Origin: an uncultured Negativicutes bacterium
GTDB taxonomy: Bacteria > Bacillota > Negativicutes > Acidaminococcales > Acidaminococcaceae
Assembly: GCA_937926555.1 (NCBI GenBank)
Contig: CALAZX010000219.1
Coordinates: 1 to 11,808 of the forward strand
DNA length: 11,808 nt
Direction: 5' to 3'
Both the position numbers and the translations under genes were made by a program. The notes under the pieces are model-generated. The model saw only the letters and a program-made list of their open reading frames with translations, searched no databases and was not told the DNA's origin. Below are positions 1-6,140 of this stretch, piece after piece (within the stretch, counting starts at the first letter, position 1; every line of letters begins with the position of its first letter).

Positions 1-339
1 TCACGCGCTGCCGCACCGGCCTTAGCGCCGAAGAAAGACGCCCGGATTCCCGATGATGTGGGAATCGAGCAGGCGAAACCGGACGCCATCCGGCTGGCCC
101 TGGAGAAGATCCATTACCATGAGTATGCGCCGGAACCGGTCTTCGAGGCCGGGGACCTTCTGCGGAACGGCCTTTCCGGAGGACCGGACGCCGCCGCCAG
201 ACGTGACGCCCTGGGTGCCGAGCTGGGTATCGGATTCGGCAACGCCAAACGGTTCCTGGAACGGCTGAACCATTACGGCATCACCCGTGAGGAGTTCGAG
301 ACCGCCCTGGGGAAACTGGACCGGGGAGAGCTGGACTGA
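1..339 (+). CDS. rnmV: Ribonuclease M5, C-terminal part (5' end outside window)
   Basis: RNase M5 cleaves the 5S rRNA precursor to give the mature ends, working on ribonucleoprotein in the cytoplasm. The frame is open from the first base with no stop, so about 112 codons of the C-terminal region are present and the catalytic Toprim domain must lie mostly to the left. What is visible resembles the family's C-terminal domain (DUF4093): a run beginning AAARRDALGAELGIG, followed by NAKRFLERLNHYGIT and then REEFETAL. The gene ends 147 bases before rsmA. The rnmV-rsmA order is conserved in Bacillota and strengthens the call. The first residues in the window are Ala/Pro/Lys-rich and look like an interdomain linker. 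I am confident of the family; the N-terminus cannot be judged from here. Confidence 0.88.
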   Translation, partial: SRAAAPALAPKKDARIPDDVGIEQAKPDAIRLALEKIHYHEYAPEPVFEAGDLLRNGLSGGPDAAARRDALGAELGIGFGNAKRFLERLNHYGITREEFETALGKLDRGELD

Positions 340-486
340 ACGGAATCCGCGGAAAACGGAGAGTTTGAGAATAAGCAAATCCGCGAAAAAGCGGGATTGA
401 CGGCGGAAAACAGAGAAAAATCATGAAAAGCCGCTGTATCAACGAGAAATAACAAGAGAACGAGAGAAGACGAGGAAGGAAGAGGC
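340..486 (+). other. rnmV-rsmA intergenic leader, purine-rich
   Basis: This short gap is strongly purine-rich, with many GA and GAAAA runs, and ends in the rsmA ribosome binding site (AGGAAGGAAGAGGC just before the ATG). No good promoter or terminator is visible, so rnmV and rsmA are probably co-transcribed. A weak hairpin (CCGC, loop GAAAAA, GCGG) lies near 383-396 and has no U-run after it. A 9-codon open frame beginning with ATG at 423 has no Shine-Dalgarno sequence. Confidence 0.5.
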
Positions 487-1344
487 ATGGACTCAGTACA
501 ACCGATTATCGCCAGACGCGAAGTCACCAACCATATATTGAAAACGTTCAAGCTCCGGGCCGACAAACGGCTGGGGCAGAATTTCCTGGTGGAGGAATCC
601 GTGGTGAGACGGATCGCCGAAGCGGCGGAACTGTCCCCGGGAGAGACGGTGCTGGAGATCGGACCTGGCATCGGCACCCTGACACAGCAGCTGGCCCTCA
701 CCGGTGCCGACGTTGTGGCGGTGGAGCTGGACAAACGCCTGATTCCCGTGCTGAGCCACACCGTGGGCGGCTATGAGAACGTCCGGGTGGTCCAGGGCGA
801 CATCCTCAAGGTGGATATCCCCGAGGTGGTGGGCAAACCCACTTTCAAAGTGGCGGCCAACCTGCCCTACTACATCACCACGCCTATCATCATGAACCTG
901 CTGGAGCAGGGACTGCCGGTGGAACGGCTGGTGGTCATGGTCCAGAAGGAAGTGGCCCAGCGGATGACCGCATCCCCGGGAGGCCGTGATTACGGCGCCA
1001 TCTCCGTGGCCATGCAGTACTATACGGAACCGAAAATCGCCTTCATCGTGAAGGCCGGCTCCTTCATGCCCGCCCCCAAGGTGGACAGCGCGGTGATGGT
1101 CTGCAAACGCCGGGAGAAACCGCCGGTGGACGTGCCGGACGAGAAGATCTTCTTCCGTACCGTGGCGGCCGCCTTCTCCGTGCGCCGGAAAATGCTGAGC
1201 AACGCCCTGAAGAACATGGGCGGCCTCACCGGTGACCAGGTGAAGGATTGGCTGGAGCGCAGCGGCATCGACCCGAAGCGCCGGGCGGAGACCCTGAGCC
1301 TGGAGGATTTCGCCTCCCTGGCAAGAAACTACCGCCAGTCCTGA
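487..1344 (+). CDS. rsmA: 16S rRNA dimethyladenosine transferase RsmA (KsgA)
   Basis: The enzyme transfers four methyl groups from S-adenosylmethionine to two adjacent adenines near the 3' end of 16S rRNA (A1518 and A1519 in E. coli numbering), late in 30S assembly. The 285-residue length matches the family. Motifs run in the expected order: GQNFL at 30-34, the SAM-binding EIGPGIGTLT at 57-66, the acidic ribose-binding E80, GD at 104-105, and the catalytic NLPY at 125-128. The C-terminal part contains the family's SFMPAPKVDSAV and the later SVRRKML stretch. The ATG has a strong AGGAAGG about 8 bases upstream. It lies directly downstream of rnmV, so both genes serve rRNA maturation, and it is followed by a bidirectional terminator. 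Loss of this enzyme gives kasugamycin resistance in other bacteria. Confidence 0.98.
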   Translation: MDSVQPIIARREVTNHILKTFKLRADKRLGQNFLVEESVVRRIAEAAELSPGETVLEIGPGIGTLTQQLALTGADVVAVELDKRLIPVLSHTVGGYENVRVVQGDILKVDIPEVVGKPTFKVAANLPYYITTPIIMNLLEQGLPVERLVVMVQKEVAQRMTASPGGRDYGAISVAMQYYTEPKIAFIVKAGSFMPAPKVDSAVMVCKRREKPPVDVPDEKIFFRTVAAAFSVRRKMLSNALKNMGGLTGDQVKDWLERSGIDPKRRAETLSLEDFASLARNYRQS

Positions 1345-1372
1345 AAGAGCTTATAATATAAGAGCATATGAA

Positions 1373-1424
1373 AAAGCCCCTGTCCGCTACATCGCTGTGT
1401 AGCAGGCAGGGGCTTTCTGTTTTA
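1373..1424. terminator. Bidirectional terminator between rsmA and the lipoprotein gene
   Basis: Arms AAAGCCCCTG (1373-1382) and CAGGGGCTTT (1407-1416) pair perfectly. An inner stem, GCTACA (1386-1391) with TGTAGC (1398-1403), extends the hairpin. On the + strand it runs into TTTCTGTTTT. On the - strand it runs into TTTTT followed by CAT. It lies between two convergent genes, so it can end both transcripts. Confidence 0.9.
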
Positions 1425-1442
1425 TATCTGTCCGGCGGGAAT

Positions 1443-2537
1443 CTATCTCTTTTTTCCGGAGTTTTTGTGATGCTGCGGTGTCCAGGTCTGCAGATTGTCG
1501 ATGGTGAACAGCACCCGGGGAATCAAGTGGTTCCAGCGGCTGCGGGGGAAGACGGATACCGTACGGTAGGTCCTTTTGTCCGCAACCATGCTGCTGCGGA
1601 CCACCAGCACTGGGATGCCTTCCACCTCGGCCTCCTGGTAGATGCAGGTGACCGGGTGGCGGTCCGGTTTGCTGTAGCGTTCCGTCTCACGGATAAGCCT
1701 GGCACCGGGAATCTCAGGCAGCGTGTCCGTGTTCCGGTAGTGCAGCTTGTCACCGCTGTCGTCCACGGTCACCGCCAAGAACATGGCGGGATTCTCTCCG
1801 CGTACCAGCATGGGACCGGTTGCGGGCAGGTCCGCCAGCGGATCCGGGCCGAAGACCAGGGGCAGAGGAACGGCGTAGCCGCCCTCCTCGTTTTTCAGCC
1901 AGTGGAATTCGTCCGGTGAGGGAGGGAGGAACGCCTCCTCCGTCAGTGCAGGCGTGTTGGCAGGTGCCGGCTCCGCTGCAGGCTGATCGACTTTTCCGGA
2001 TTCCGTGACAGGTTCCGTAGCTTCAGGTGCTGAAACAGGTGTAGCAGCGGGTTCTGCAGGTGTCTCGTTCTCCACGGCGGGGTCTTCTACAGGTGCCGGA
2101 GCTTCAGTTTCAGGTGCTTGGGTCTCCACAGGAGCGGGAGTTCCTTCCTCAGTCGCCTCGTTCTCCACGACAGGTTCCTCAGAAGGAACCGGAGTCTTCT
2201 CAGTGGGAGCGGGAGTTTCCGCCGCGGTGGCTTCCTCCGGAGGCTTCACCACCGGAGTGGGGACATTGCTCACCACAGGTGCCGGTGTCTCCGTTCCGGC
2301 AGCGGGCTTCTCCGGGCCTTGCGTATCCGGGGCCGGCGGTTCCTGCGCTGTCGGTTTTTGCCCCGGCTGGACATGGATATGGTCCGGCAGATGCATCCGC
2401 GCACCCGGTACCACAGGGATGTTGGAGATGATCGGATGGATATGGGGAGAGGGGTTCTTCTCCGTGGCGGTGGCCACGGTGGTCCAGCAGCCGGTCAGCA
2501 GGGACACGGCCACCAGGGCCGGTAATAGATGACGCAT
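1443..2537 (-). CDS. Putative lipoprotein with long Pro/Glu/Ala-rich linker
   Basis: I do not recognise a named family. The 364-residue product starts with a lipoprotein signal: a short positive N-terminus, a hydrophobic stretch and the lipobox LTGC with C17 as the lipid-modified residue. Residues about 30-55 are rich in histidine and proline (two HIH motifs and an HLPDH). Residues about 60-210 form a low-complexity linker of Pro, Ala, Glu, Thr and Val with imperfect repeats (the EPVVENE and DPAVENE versions). Residues about 212-364 look folded, with alternating hydrophobic segments and Trp residues, and may be a small beta-rich domain that acts outside the membrane. The ATG is preceded by GAGAGGA about 6 bases upstream. 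It starts 23 bases after mnmA ends, so it is probably the last gene of the HD-mnmA operon, although no functional link to tRNA thiolation is evident. Its transcript ends at the 1373-1416 hairpin. Confidence 0.85.
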   Translation of the reverse strand: MRHLLPALVAVSLLTGCWTTVATATEKNPSPHIHPIISNIPVVPGARMHLPDHIHVQPGQKPTAQEPPAPDTQGPEKPAAGTETPAPVVSNVPTPVVKPPEEATAAETPAPTEKTPVPSEEPVVENEATEEGTPAPVETQAPETEAPAPVEDPAVENETPAEPAATPVSAPEATEPVTESGKVDQPAAEPAPANTPALTEEAFLPPSPDEFHWLKNEEGGYAVPLPLVFGPDPLADLPATGPMLVRGENPAMFLAVTVDDSGDKLHYRNTDTLPEIPGARLIRETERYSKPDRHPVTCIYQEAEVEGIPVLVVRSSMVADKRTYRTVSVFPRSRWNHLIPRVLFTIDNLQTWTPQHHKNSGKKR

Positions 2538-2560
2538 AAAAAATCCTCTCTCTTCGTGCT

Positions 2561-3631
2561 TTATTCTTTGATGGTTCCGCCGCCCACAACCACGTCTCCC
2601 TGGTAGAAGACCACGGCCTGGCCGGGGGATACCGCCCGCATGGGGTCTTTGAAAATCACTTTCACGTTGTCACCGGCCGGCTCGATCTCGGCGGGGACAT
2701 CTTTCTGCCGGTAGCGTGTCTTCACCGTCACCTCCATGGGCCCGGTCAGTTCCGGGATGGAGATGAAGTTGCAGTTCTCCGCGATGAGAGACGGGGCGAA
2801 CAGCGCTTCCTGGGGTCCCAGGTAGACGATGTTCTTTGACACATCCTTGCGGATCACGTACAGGGGATAGGCGTAGGCGATGCCCAGGCCTTTCCGCTGG
2901 CCGATGGTGTAGTGGATCTGTCCTTTATGGTCGCCCAGGACGGTGCCGTCGATATGGACGAATTTTCCCGGACGGGGTTTCCTGCCGGAAACATGGGTGA
3001 TGATCTCGGTGTAATCCCCTTCGGGAACGAAGCAGATGTCCTGGCTGTCCGGTTTGTCGGCGTTCACCAGTCCGGTGTCGCCGGCCTGTTTGCGGATCTC
3101 CGTCTTGTGGAGATGCCCCAGGGGCAGCAGCAGCCGGGCCAGGCGGTCCTGTGTCAGGGTGTAGAGCATGTAGCTCTGGTCCTTGCCGGCGTCGTCTCCC
3201 CGGAGGAGGAGCCAGCGGCCGCTTTTCTCATCGTATTCCACCCGGGCGTAATGGCCGGTGGCGATATAGTGGCAGTCCAGCTCATCCGCCTGGGTGAACA
3301 GCTGTCCCAGCTTCACGCTGCGGTTGCAGTCCACGCAGGGGTTGGGGGTCCTGCCTTTCTCGTATTCGTCCACGAAATGGTTGATGACATGGGTGCGGAA
3401 GCAGCCGCAGTAGTCGAAGACATGGTGGGGGAAGCCCAGCTTCTCCGCCACTTTCTTCGCGTCGGCGATATCTTTCTCACTATGGCTGCTGGCAGCGGGA
3501 AGTCCCAGGTCGGCGGGGTCGAACATTTTCAGCGTGACACCCTCGATCTGGTAGCCCTGCTCTTTGAGGAGAAGGGCGGCGGTGCTGCTGTCCACGCCTC
3601 CGCTCATCGCCATCAGTACTCGTTTGTTCAT
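2561..3631 (-). CDS. mnmA: tRNA-specific 2-thiouridylase MnmA
   Basis: MnmA puts the sulfur on C2 of the wobble uridine (U34) of tRNA-Lys, tRNA-Glu and tRNA-Gln. It activates the base with ATP and receives sulfur that comes from a cysteine desulfurase. At 356 residues it has family length. The PP-loop SGGVDSS lies at 10-16. The first catalytic-region motif TPNPCVDCNRSVKLG has C99 and C102, ATGHYARV is at 124-131, and the second catalytic cysteine is C200 in DSQDICFVPEGDY. The C-terminal beta-barrel region follows, with YTIGQRKGLGI and the ending SPGQAVVFY. AAAGGAG lies 6 bases before the ATG. It is 34 bases downstream of the HD gene and 23 bases upstream of the lipoprotein gene, so it sits in mid-operon. 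No cysteine desulfurase gene is in the window, unlike the cymR-iscS-mnmA order of Bacillus. An extra CGC (C75 and C77) sits ahead of the catalytic motif. Confidence 0.97.
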   Translation of the reverse strand: MNKRVLMAMSGGVDSSTAALLLKEQGYQIEGVTLKMFDPADLGLPAASSHSEKDIADAKKVAEKLGFPHHVFDYCGCFRTHVINHFVDEYEKGRTPNPCVDCNRSVKLGQLFTQADELDCHYIATGHYARVEYDEKSGRWLLLRGDDAGKDQSYMLYTLTQDRLARLLLPLGHLHKTEIRKQAGDTGLVNADKPDSQDICFVPEGDYTEIITHVSGRKPRPGKFVHIDGTVLGDHKGQIHYTIGQRKGLGIAYAYPLYVIRKDVSKNIVYLGPQEALFAPSLIAENCNFISIPELTGPMEVTVKTRYRQKDVPAEIEPAGDNVKVIFKDPMRAVSPGQAVVFYQGDVVVGGGTIKE

Positions 3632-3665
3632 GGTCTACTCCTTTGCCGGCGTCTGGCGCCGGGAT

Positions 3666-4241
3666 TTACAGCTTGCTGCAGGCCTCGTCGATAGCCGCCT
3701 CGTCCGGCTTCATGGCCTCCAGGGTGCGGGACATCAGGTCCTGCAGCGGCCAGCCCAGCATGTCGGCGCCCCGGTTGATCACATCACGGGAGCAGCCGGC
3801 GGCGAAGCTGGCGGTTTTGAATTTCTTTTTCAGGGATTTCACTTCCATGTCCTGGATGCTCTTGGAGGGCCGTACCAGGGCGCAGGCGCCGATGAGGCCG
3901 GAAAGCTCGTCACAGGCGAAGAGGATTTTCTCCATCTCGTGCTCCGGCTTGATGTCGGAGCAGATGCCGTAGCCATGGCTGGCCACAGCGCGGATGAGAC
4001 GGGGATCCAGTCCTCTTTCCGTCATGATCTCCTGGCACTTCTGGCAGTGCTCTTCCGGATACTGTTCGAAATCCAGGTCGTGGAGCAGGCCCACCAGCCC
4101 CCAGAAATCCTCCTCGTCGCCGTAGCCCAGCTCCCGGGCGAACCGGCGCATGAGGGCTTCCACAGTCAGCGCGTGGCGCAGGTGGAACGGATCCTTGTTG
4201 TACTCGGTCAAAAGTTTCCATGCTTCGTCTCTGGTCATCAT
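3666..4241 (-). CDS. HD-domain phosphohydrolase-like protein
   Basis: This 191-residue protein carries an HD-superfamily metal-binding pattern: H23 in the FHLRHALTVE stretch, H54-D55 in GLLHDLDFEQYP, and H89 in VASHGYG. HD proteins are usually metal-dependent phosphohydrolases, often on nucleotides, but the substrate cannot be read from the sequence. Proteins of this shape are commonly annotated only as predicted HD-superfamily hydrolases. The second half, about 100-180, is helical and lacks further motifs that I recognise. The first of two consecutive ATGs is chosen because AGAAGG lies 7 bases before it. It is the first gene of a probable operon with mnmA, 34 bases downstream, with an extended -10 promoter about 42 bases upstream. 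Its place between cysK and mnmA may only reflect gene order. Confidence 0.9.
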   Translation of the reverse strand: MMTRDEAWKLLTEYNKDPFHLRHALTVEALMRRFARELGYGDEEDFWGLVGLLHDLDFEQYPEEHCQKCQEIMTERGLDPRLIRAVASHGYGICSDIKPEHEMEKILFACDELSGLIGACALVRPSKSIQDMEVKSLKKKFKTASFAAGCSRDVINRGADMLGWPLQDLMSRTLEAMKPDEAAIDEACSKL

Positions 4242-4283
4242 GAATATACCTTCTTTCCCGCACAGGCGGCAGTCGTTTGCTCC

Positions 4284-4312
4284 ATTATATCATGTATGTC
4301 GTTGTCATCCCT
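4284..4312 (-). promoter_or_regulatory. Extended -10 promoter for the HD-mnmA-lipoprotein operon
   Basis: Reading the minus strand, TGATATAATGG gives a perfect TATAAT -10 box (4284-4289 on the + strand) with the TG of an extended -10. I see no good -35 box at the usual distance, which an extended -10 can tolerate. The start would fall about 35-40 bases before the HD gene ATG. Confidence 0.65.
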
Positions 4313-4324
4313 ATCCGGATTCTT

Positions 4325-4390
4325 CCCTCTTTTCAGCGGCAGGTCAGTGTCTTGCCGGTCCCGGACTTTTTCAGGTCAGGGAAAAGAGGG
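4325..4390 (-). other. Structured inverted repeat, possible three-way-junction RNA
   Basis: This lies between cysK and the HD gene. CCCTCTTTTC (4325-4334) and GAAAAGAGGG (4381-4390) pair perfectly over 10 bases. On the minus-strand RNA the 46 bases between them can form two more small stems: CCTGAC with GTCCGG (one mismatch), and CGGCA with TGCCG. It lies in the 3' untranslated region of cysK and just upstream of the HD promoter. No U-run follows, so it is not a standard terminator. No known RNA class is identified. Confidence 0.45.
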
Positions 4391-4406
4391 CTGTGGCGCA
4401 AGGCTC

Positions 4407-5336
4407 TCAGCAGAATCCCGGGGTGGACAGGTAGCGCTCGCCGGTGTCGGGCAGCAGCGCCACGATGGTTTTCCCTTTGTTCTCCGGCCGTTTTGCCAGC
4501 AGGGTGGCCGCATAGGCGGCAGCGCCGGAGGAGATGCCCACCAGGATGCCTTCCTCGGCGGCCAGTCTCTTGGTGGTGGCGAAAGCGTCCTCGCTGGTGA
4601 TGGGGAGGATCTCGTCCACCACTTCTTTATGGAAGTTCCCCGGCACGAAGTTGGCGCCGATGCCCTGGATCTTGTGGGGGCCGGCTTTGCCTTCGGAGAG
4701 CAGGGGGGAGTCGGAAGGCTCCACCGCCACGATGCGGATGGCGGGATTCTTCTCTTTCAGGTAGGCGCCTACACCGGATACGGTGCCGCCGGTGCCCACG
4801 CCTGCCACGAAGATGTCCACTTTCTCTTCCGTGTCACGCCAGATCTCCGGTCCGGTCATCGCGGTATGGGCTGCCGGATTGGCCGGATTGTCGAACTGTC
4901 CGGGAATGAGGGAGCCCGGAATCTCCCGGTTCAGGGCCACGGCTTTGTCCACAGCGCCCTGCATCCCGTCCTTGCCGGGGGTCAGGACAACTTCCGCACC
5001 GTAGGCTTTGGCCAGGTTGCGGCGTTCCACGGACATGGTCTCCGGCATGGTGAGGATCACATGGTAGCCTTTGGCGGCCGCCACTGCGGCCAGGCCGATG
5101 CCGGTGTTGCCGCTGGTGGGTTCGATGAGGGTGGCGCCGGGGGCCAGCAGGCCTTTTTTCTCGGCATCCTCAATCATGGCTGCGGCCACTCTGTCTTTGG
5201 CGCTGCCCGCAGGGTTGAAGCATTCCAGTTTCAGCAGGATCCGCGCCTCGGGGGCGTATTTTCCGCTATATCTCTCCGCTTCCAGCAGCGGTGTGTTGCC
5301 AATCAGGTCGAGCATGCTTTTTGCGATTCTGCTCAT
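4407..5336 (-). CDS. cysK: Cysteine synthase A (O-acetylserine sulfhydrylase)
   Basis: This PLP enzyme makes cysteine from O-acetylserine and sulfide in the cytoplasm. With the start at 5336 the protein has 309 residues, the usual CysK length. K47 in NPAGSAKDRV is the PLP lysine, PTSGNTG (73-79) is the substrate loop, GTGGT (181-185) binds the cofactor phosphate, and GISSGAA (268-273) and the end GERYLSTPGF are typical of the family. The frame is open further upstream to 5543, but that stretch overlaps the Rrf2 gene and its terminator. The ATG at 5336 has AGAAGG 9 bases before it, while the ATG at 5345 directly abuts that site. The gene follows the Rrf2 regulator. In Bacillus, CysK also acts as a partner of the repressor CymR, so a regulatory link is plausible. 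I see no clear promoter of its own between the Rrf2 terminator and this start. Confidence 0.97.
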   Translation of the reverse strand: MSRIAKSMLDLIGNTPLLEAERYSGKYAPEARILLKLECFNPAGSAKDRVAAAMIEDAEKKGLLAPGATLIEPTSGNTGIGLAAVAAAKGYHVILTMPETMSVERRNLAKAYGAEVVLTPGKDGMQGAVDKAVALNREIPGSLIPGQFDNPANPAAHTAMTGPEIWRDTEEKVDIFVAGVGTGGTVSGVGAYLKEKNPAIRIVAVEPSDSPLLSEGKAGPHKIQGIGANFVPGNFHKEVVDEILPITSEDAFATTKRLAAEEGILVGISSGAAAYAATLLAKRPENKGKTIVALLPDTGERYLSTPGFC

Positions 5337-5453
5337 GGATATCATCCTTCTTTCTTCTGCTTTCTTTTCTTGCTTGTTTTTTGCGCCGCCCCGCTTTCCA
5401 TGGGGAAAGAGGGGAATTGTTGTGCAATTGCCGGAAAAATCCGGTTTTAGAGT

Positions 5454-5488
5454 AAAAAAAACAGCCATATCACAGTTGATATGGCTGT
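5454..5488 (-). terminator. Rho-independent terminator after the Rrf2 gene
   Basis: On the minus strand ACAGCCATATCA and TGATATGGCTGT form a perfect 12-base-pair stem with a 4-base loop (5461-5488), followed at once by an uninterrupted run of at least eight T (into 5454). It starts 8 bases after the Rrf2 stop codon and stands between that gene and cysK. Confidence 0.93.
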
Positions 5489-5496
5489 CGGGATTA

Positions 5497-5955
5497 TCAG
5501 AGTTTGCAGTTGGTGTTGACCATCGCGTCATCCGCATCGCCATTCTTCTCGTAATAGCGGTCTACCAGATCGGCCAGTGTGATGTTGTCCACCACGTTGT
5601 TGATGGCTTCCTCAATCTGCAGCCAGATCTCCAGGGAGACACAGGCCTCTGCCATCTCACATCCTCTTGCATTGTCCAGACAGGCTACGGGAGCCAGGCT
5701 TCCTTCCGTGGTGCGGAGGATGTCTCCAACCGTATACGTAGCGGGGTCCCGGGTCAGCATATATCCGCCCTGGGCACCGCGTGCGCTTTTCACATAGTCA
5801 GCGCGGCTTAAAAGGGTAATAATCTGCTCCAGATATTTGTCAGAGATGTTCTGACGTTGAGAGATAGTTTTTAATGGAATGTAGCTTCCGTTGTAATGCA
5901 GCGCTAAGTCCAGCATCAGCCGGGTAGCATACCGCCCTTTCGTAGAAATTCTCAT
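5497..5955 (-). CDS. Rrf2-family regulator, CymR/IscR-like, with three cysteines
   Basis: This is a 152-residue winged-helix DNA-binding protein of the Rrf2 family. The start MRISTKGRYATRLMLDLA, the helix-turn-helix at about 28-60 (TISQRQNISDKYLEQII) and the wing ARGAQGGYML are typical. It is likely a repressor of sulfur or Fe-S genes, given cysK directly downstream and mnmA nearby. Unlike the B. subtilis CymR I know, it carries C92, C99 and C105 in the region where E. coli IscR has its cluster ligands C92, C98 and C104. No histidine follows at the IscR H107 position. A fourth cysteine, C150, is third from the end. This suggests it may bind a [2Fe-2S] cluster or sense oxidation or thiols, which is inference. 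AGGTG lies 7 bases before the ATG. A perfect palindrome upstream may be its own operator. The gene ends at a strong terminator. Confidence 0.93.
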   Translation of the reverse strand: MRISTKGRYATRLMLDLALHYNGSYIPLKTISQRQNISDKYLEQIITLLSRADYVKSARGAQGGYMLTRDPATYTVGDILRTTEGSLAPVACLDNARGCEMAEACVSLEIWLQIEEAINNVVDNITLADLVDRYYEKNGDADDAMVNTNCKL

Positions 5956-6011
5956 TGTTCTTCACCTGTCTTTTCTGAATTTGATATATGTTTGCACGCA
6001 ACTTGCGGTAA

Positions 6012-6029
6012 TGTATAAAAACTTATACA
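6012..6029. promoter_or_regulatory. Perfect inverted repeat, candidate operator
   Basis: TGTATAA-AAAC-TTATACA is a perfect 7-4-7 dyad centred 65 bases upstream of the Rrf2 ATG, between that gene and the divergent gene at 6141. Rrf2 proteins bind as dimers to AT-rich dyads of this size, so autoregulation is plausible. It does not match the IscR consensus that I know. Confidence 0.5.
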
Positions 6030-6068
6030 CTTGTATTTTACTATGAAATCTGGATAAATGCAATCTTT

Positions 6069-6097
6069 TTTACTGGTTTTAATGAATAGTTTATGAT
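6069..6097 (+). promoter_or_regulatory. Candidate promoter for the gene at 6141
   Basis: TTTACT (6069-6074) and TATGAT (6092-6097) are separated by 17 bases, with four and five matches to the sigma-A consensus boxes. Transcription would begin about 35-40 bases before the ATG. The surrounding 6030-6120 stretch is very AT-rich compared with the genes. Confidence 0.5.
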
Positions 6098-6140
6098 ATA
6101 TTTAAAAAAATAGGCAAATTTAGGAGGAAAACAGACGATT

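Noticed and set aside
423..452. Nine-codon open frame before rsmA (possible leader peptide)
   Set aside because: No Shine-Dalgarno sequence, no run of regulatory codons and no attenuator hairpin follow it.
2005..2532. Ser/Gly-rich repetitive open frame on the + strand
   Set aside because: It is the antisense of the Pro/Glu/Ala-rich linker of the lipoprotein. Repetitive composition explains the open frame.
4290..4400. Resemblance to a cobalamin riboswitch (GACCTGCCG, and AAGAGGGAAGAATCCGG)
   Set aside because: The two matching words occur in the wrong order for that riboswitch and its other conserved boxes are missing. The match is too short to mean anything.
5389..5425. Similar purine tracts (GGGGAAAGAGGGG here, GGGAAAAGAGGGC near 4379) flanking cysK as a possible repeat pair
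   Set aside because: The copies share only about ten bases of simple purine sequence and have different surroundings; chance similarity is likely.
3564..5450. Very long open frame on the + strand (over 600 codons)
   Set aside because: It runs antisense to the HD gene, cysK and part of mnmA, all of which have clear family motifs. Its product is compositionally odd (Gly, Ala, His and Val rich) with no motif; it is a by-product of GC-rich codon use.
5992..6001. TTGC-AC-GCAA small palindrome before the Rrf2 gene as a second operator
   Set aside because: Only four-base arms; not distinguishable from chance next to the much better dyad at 6012-6029.
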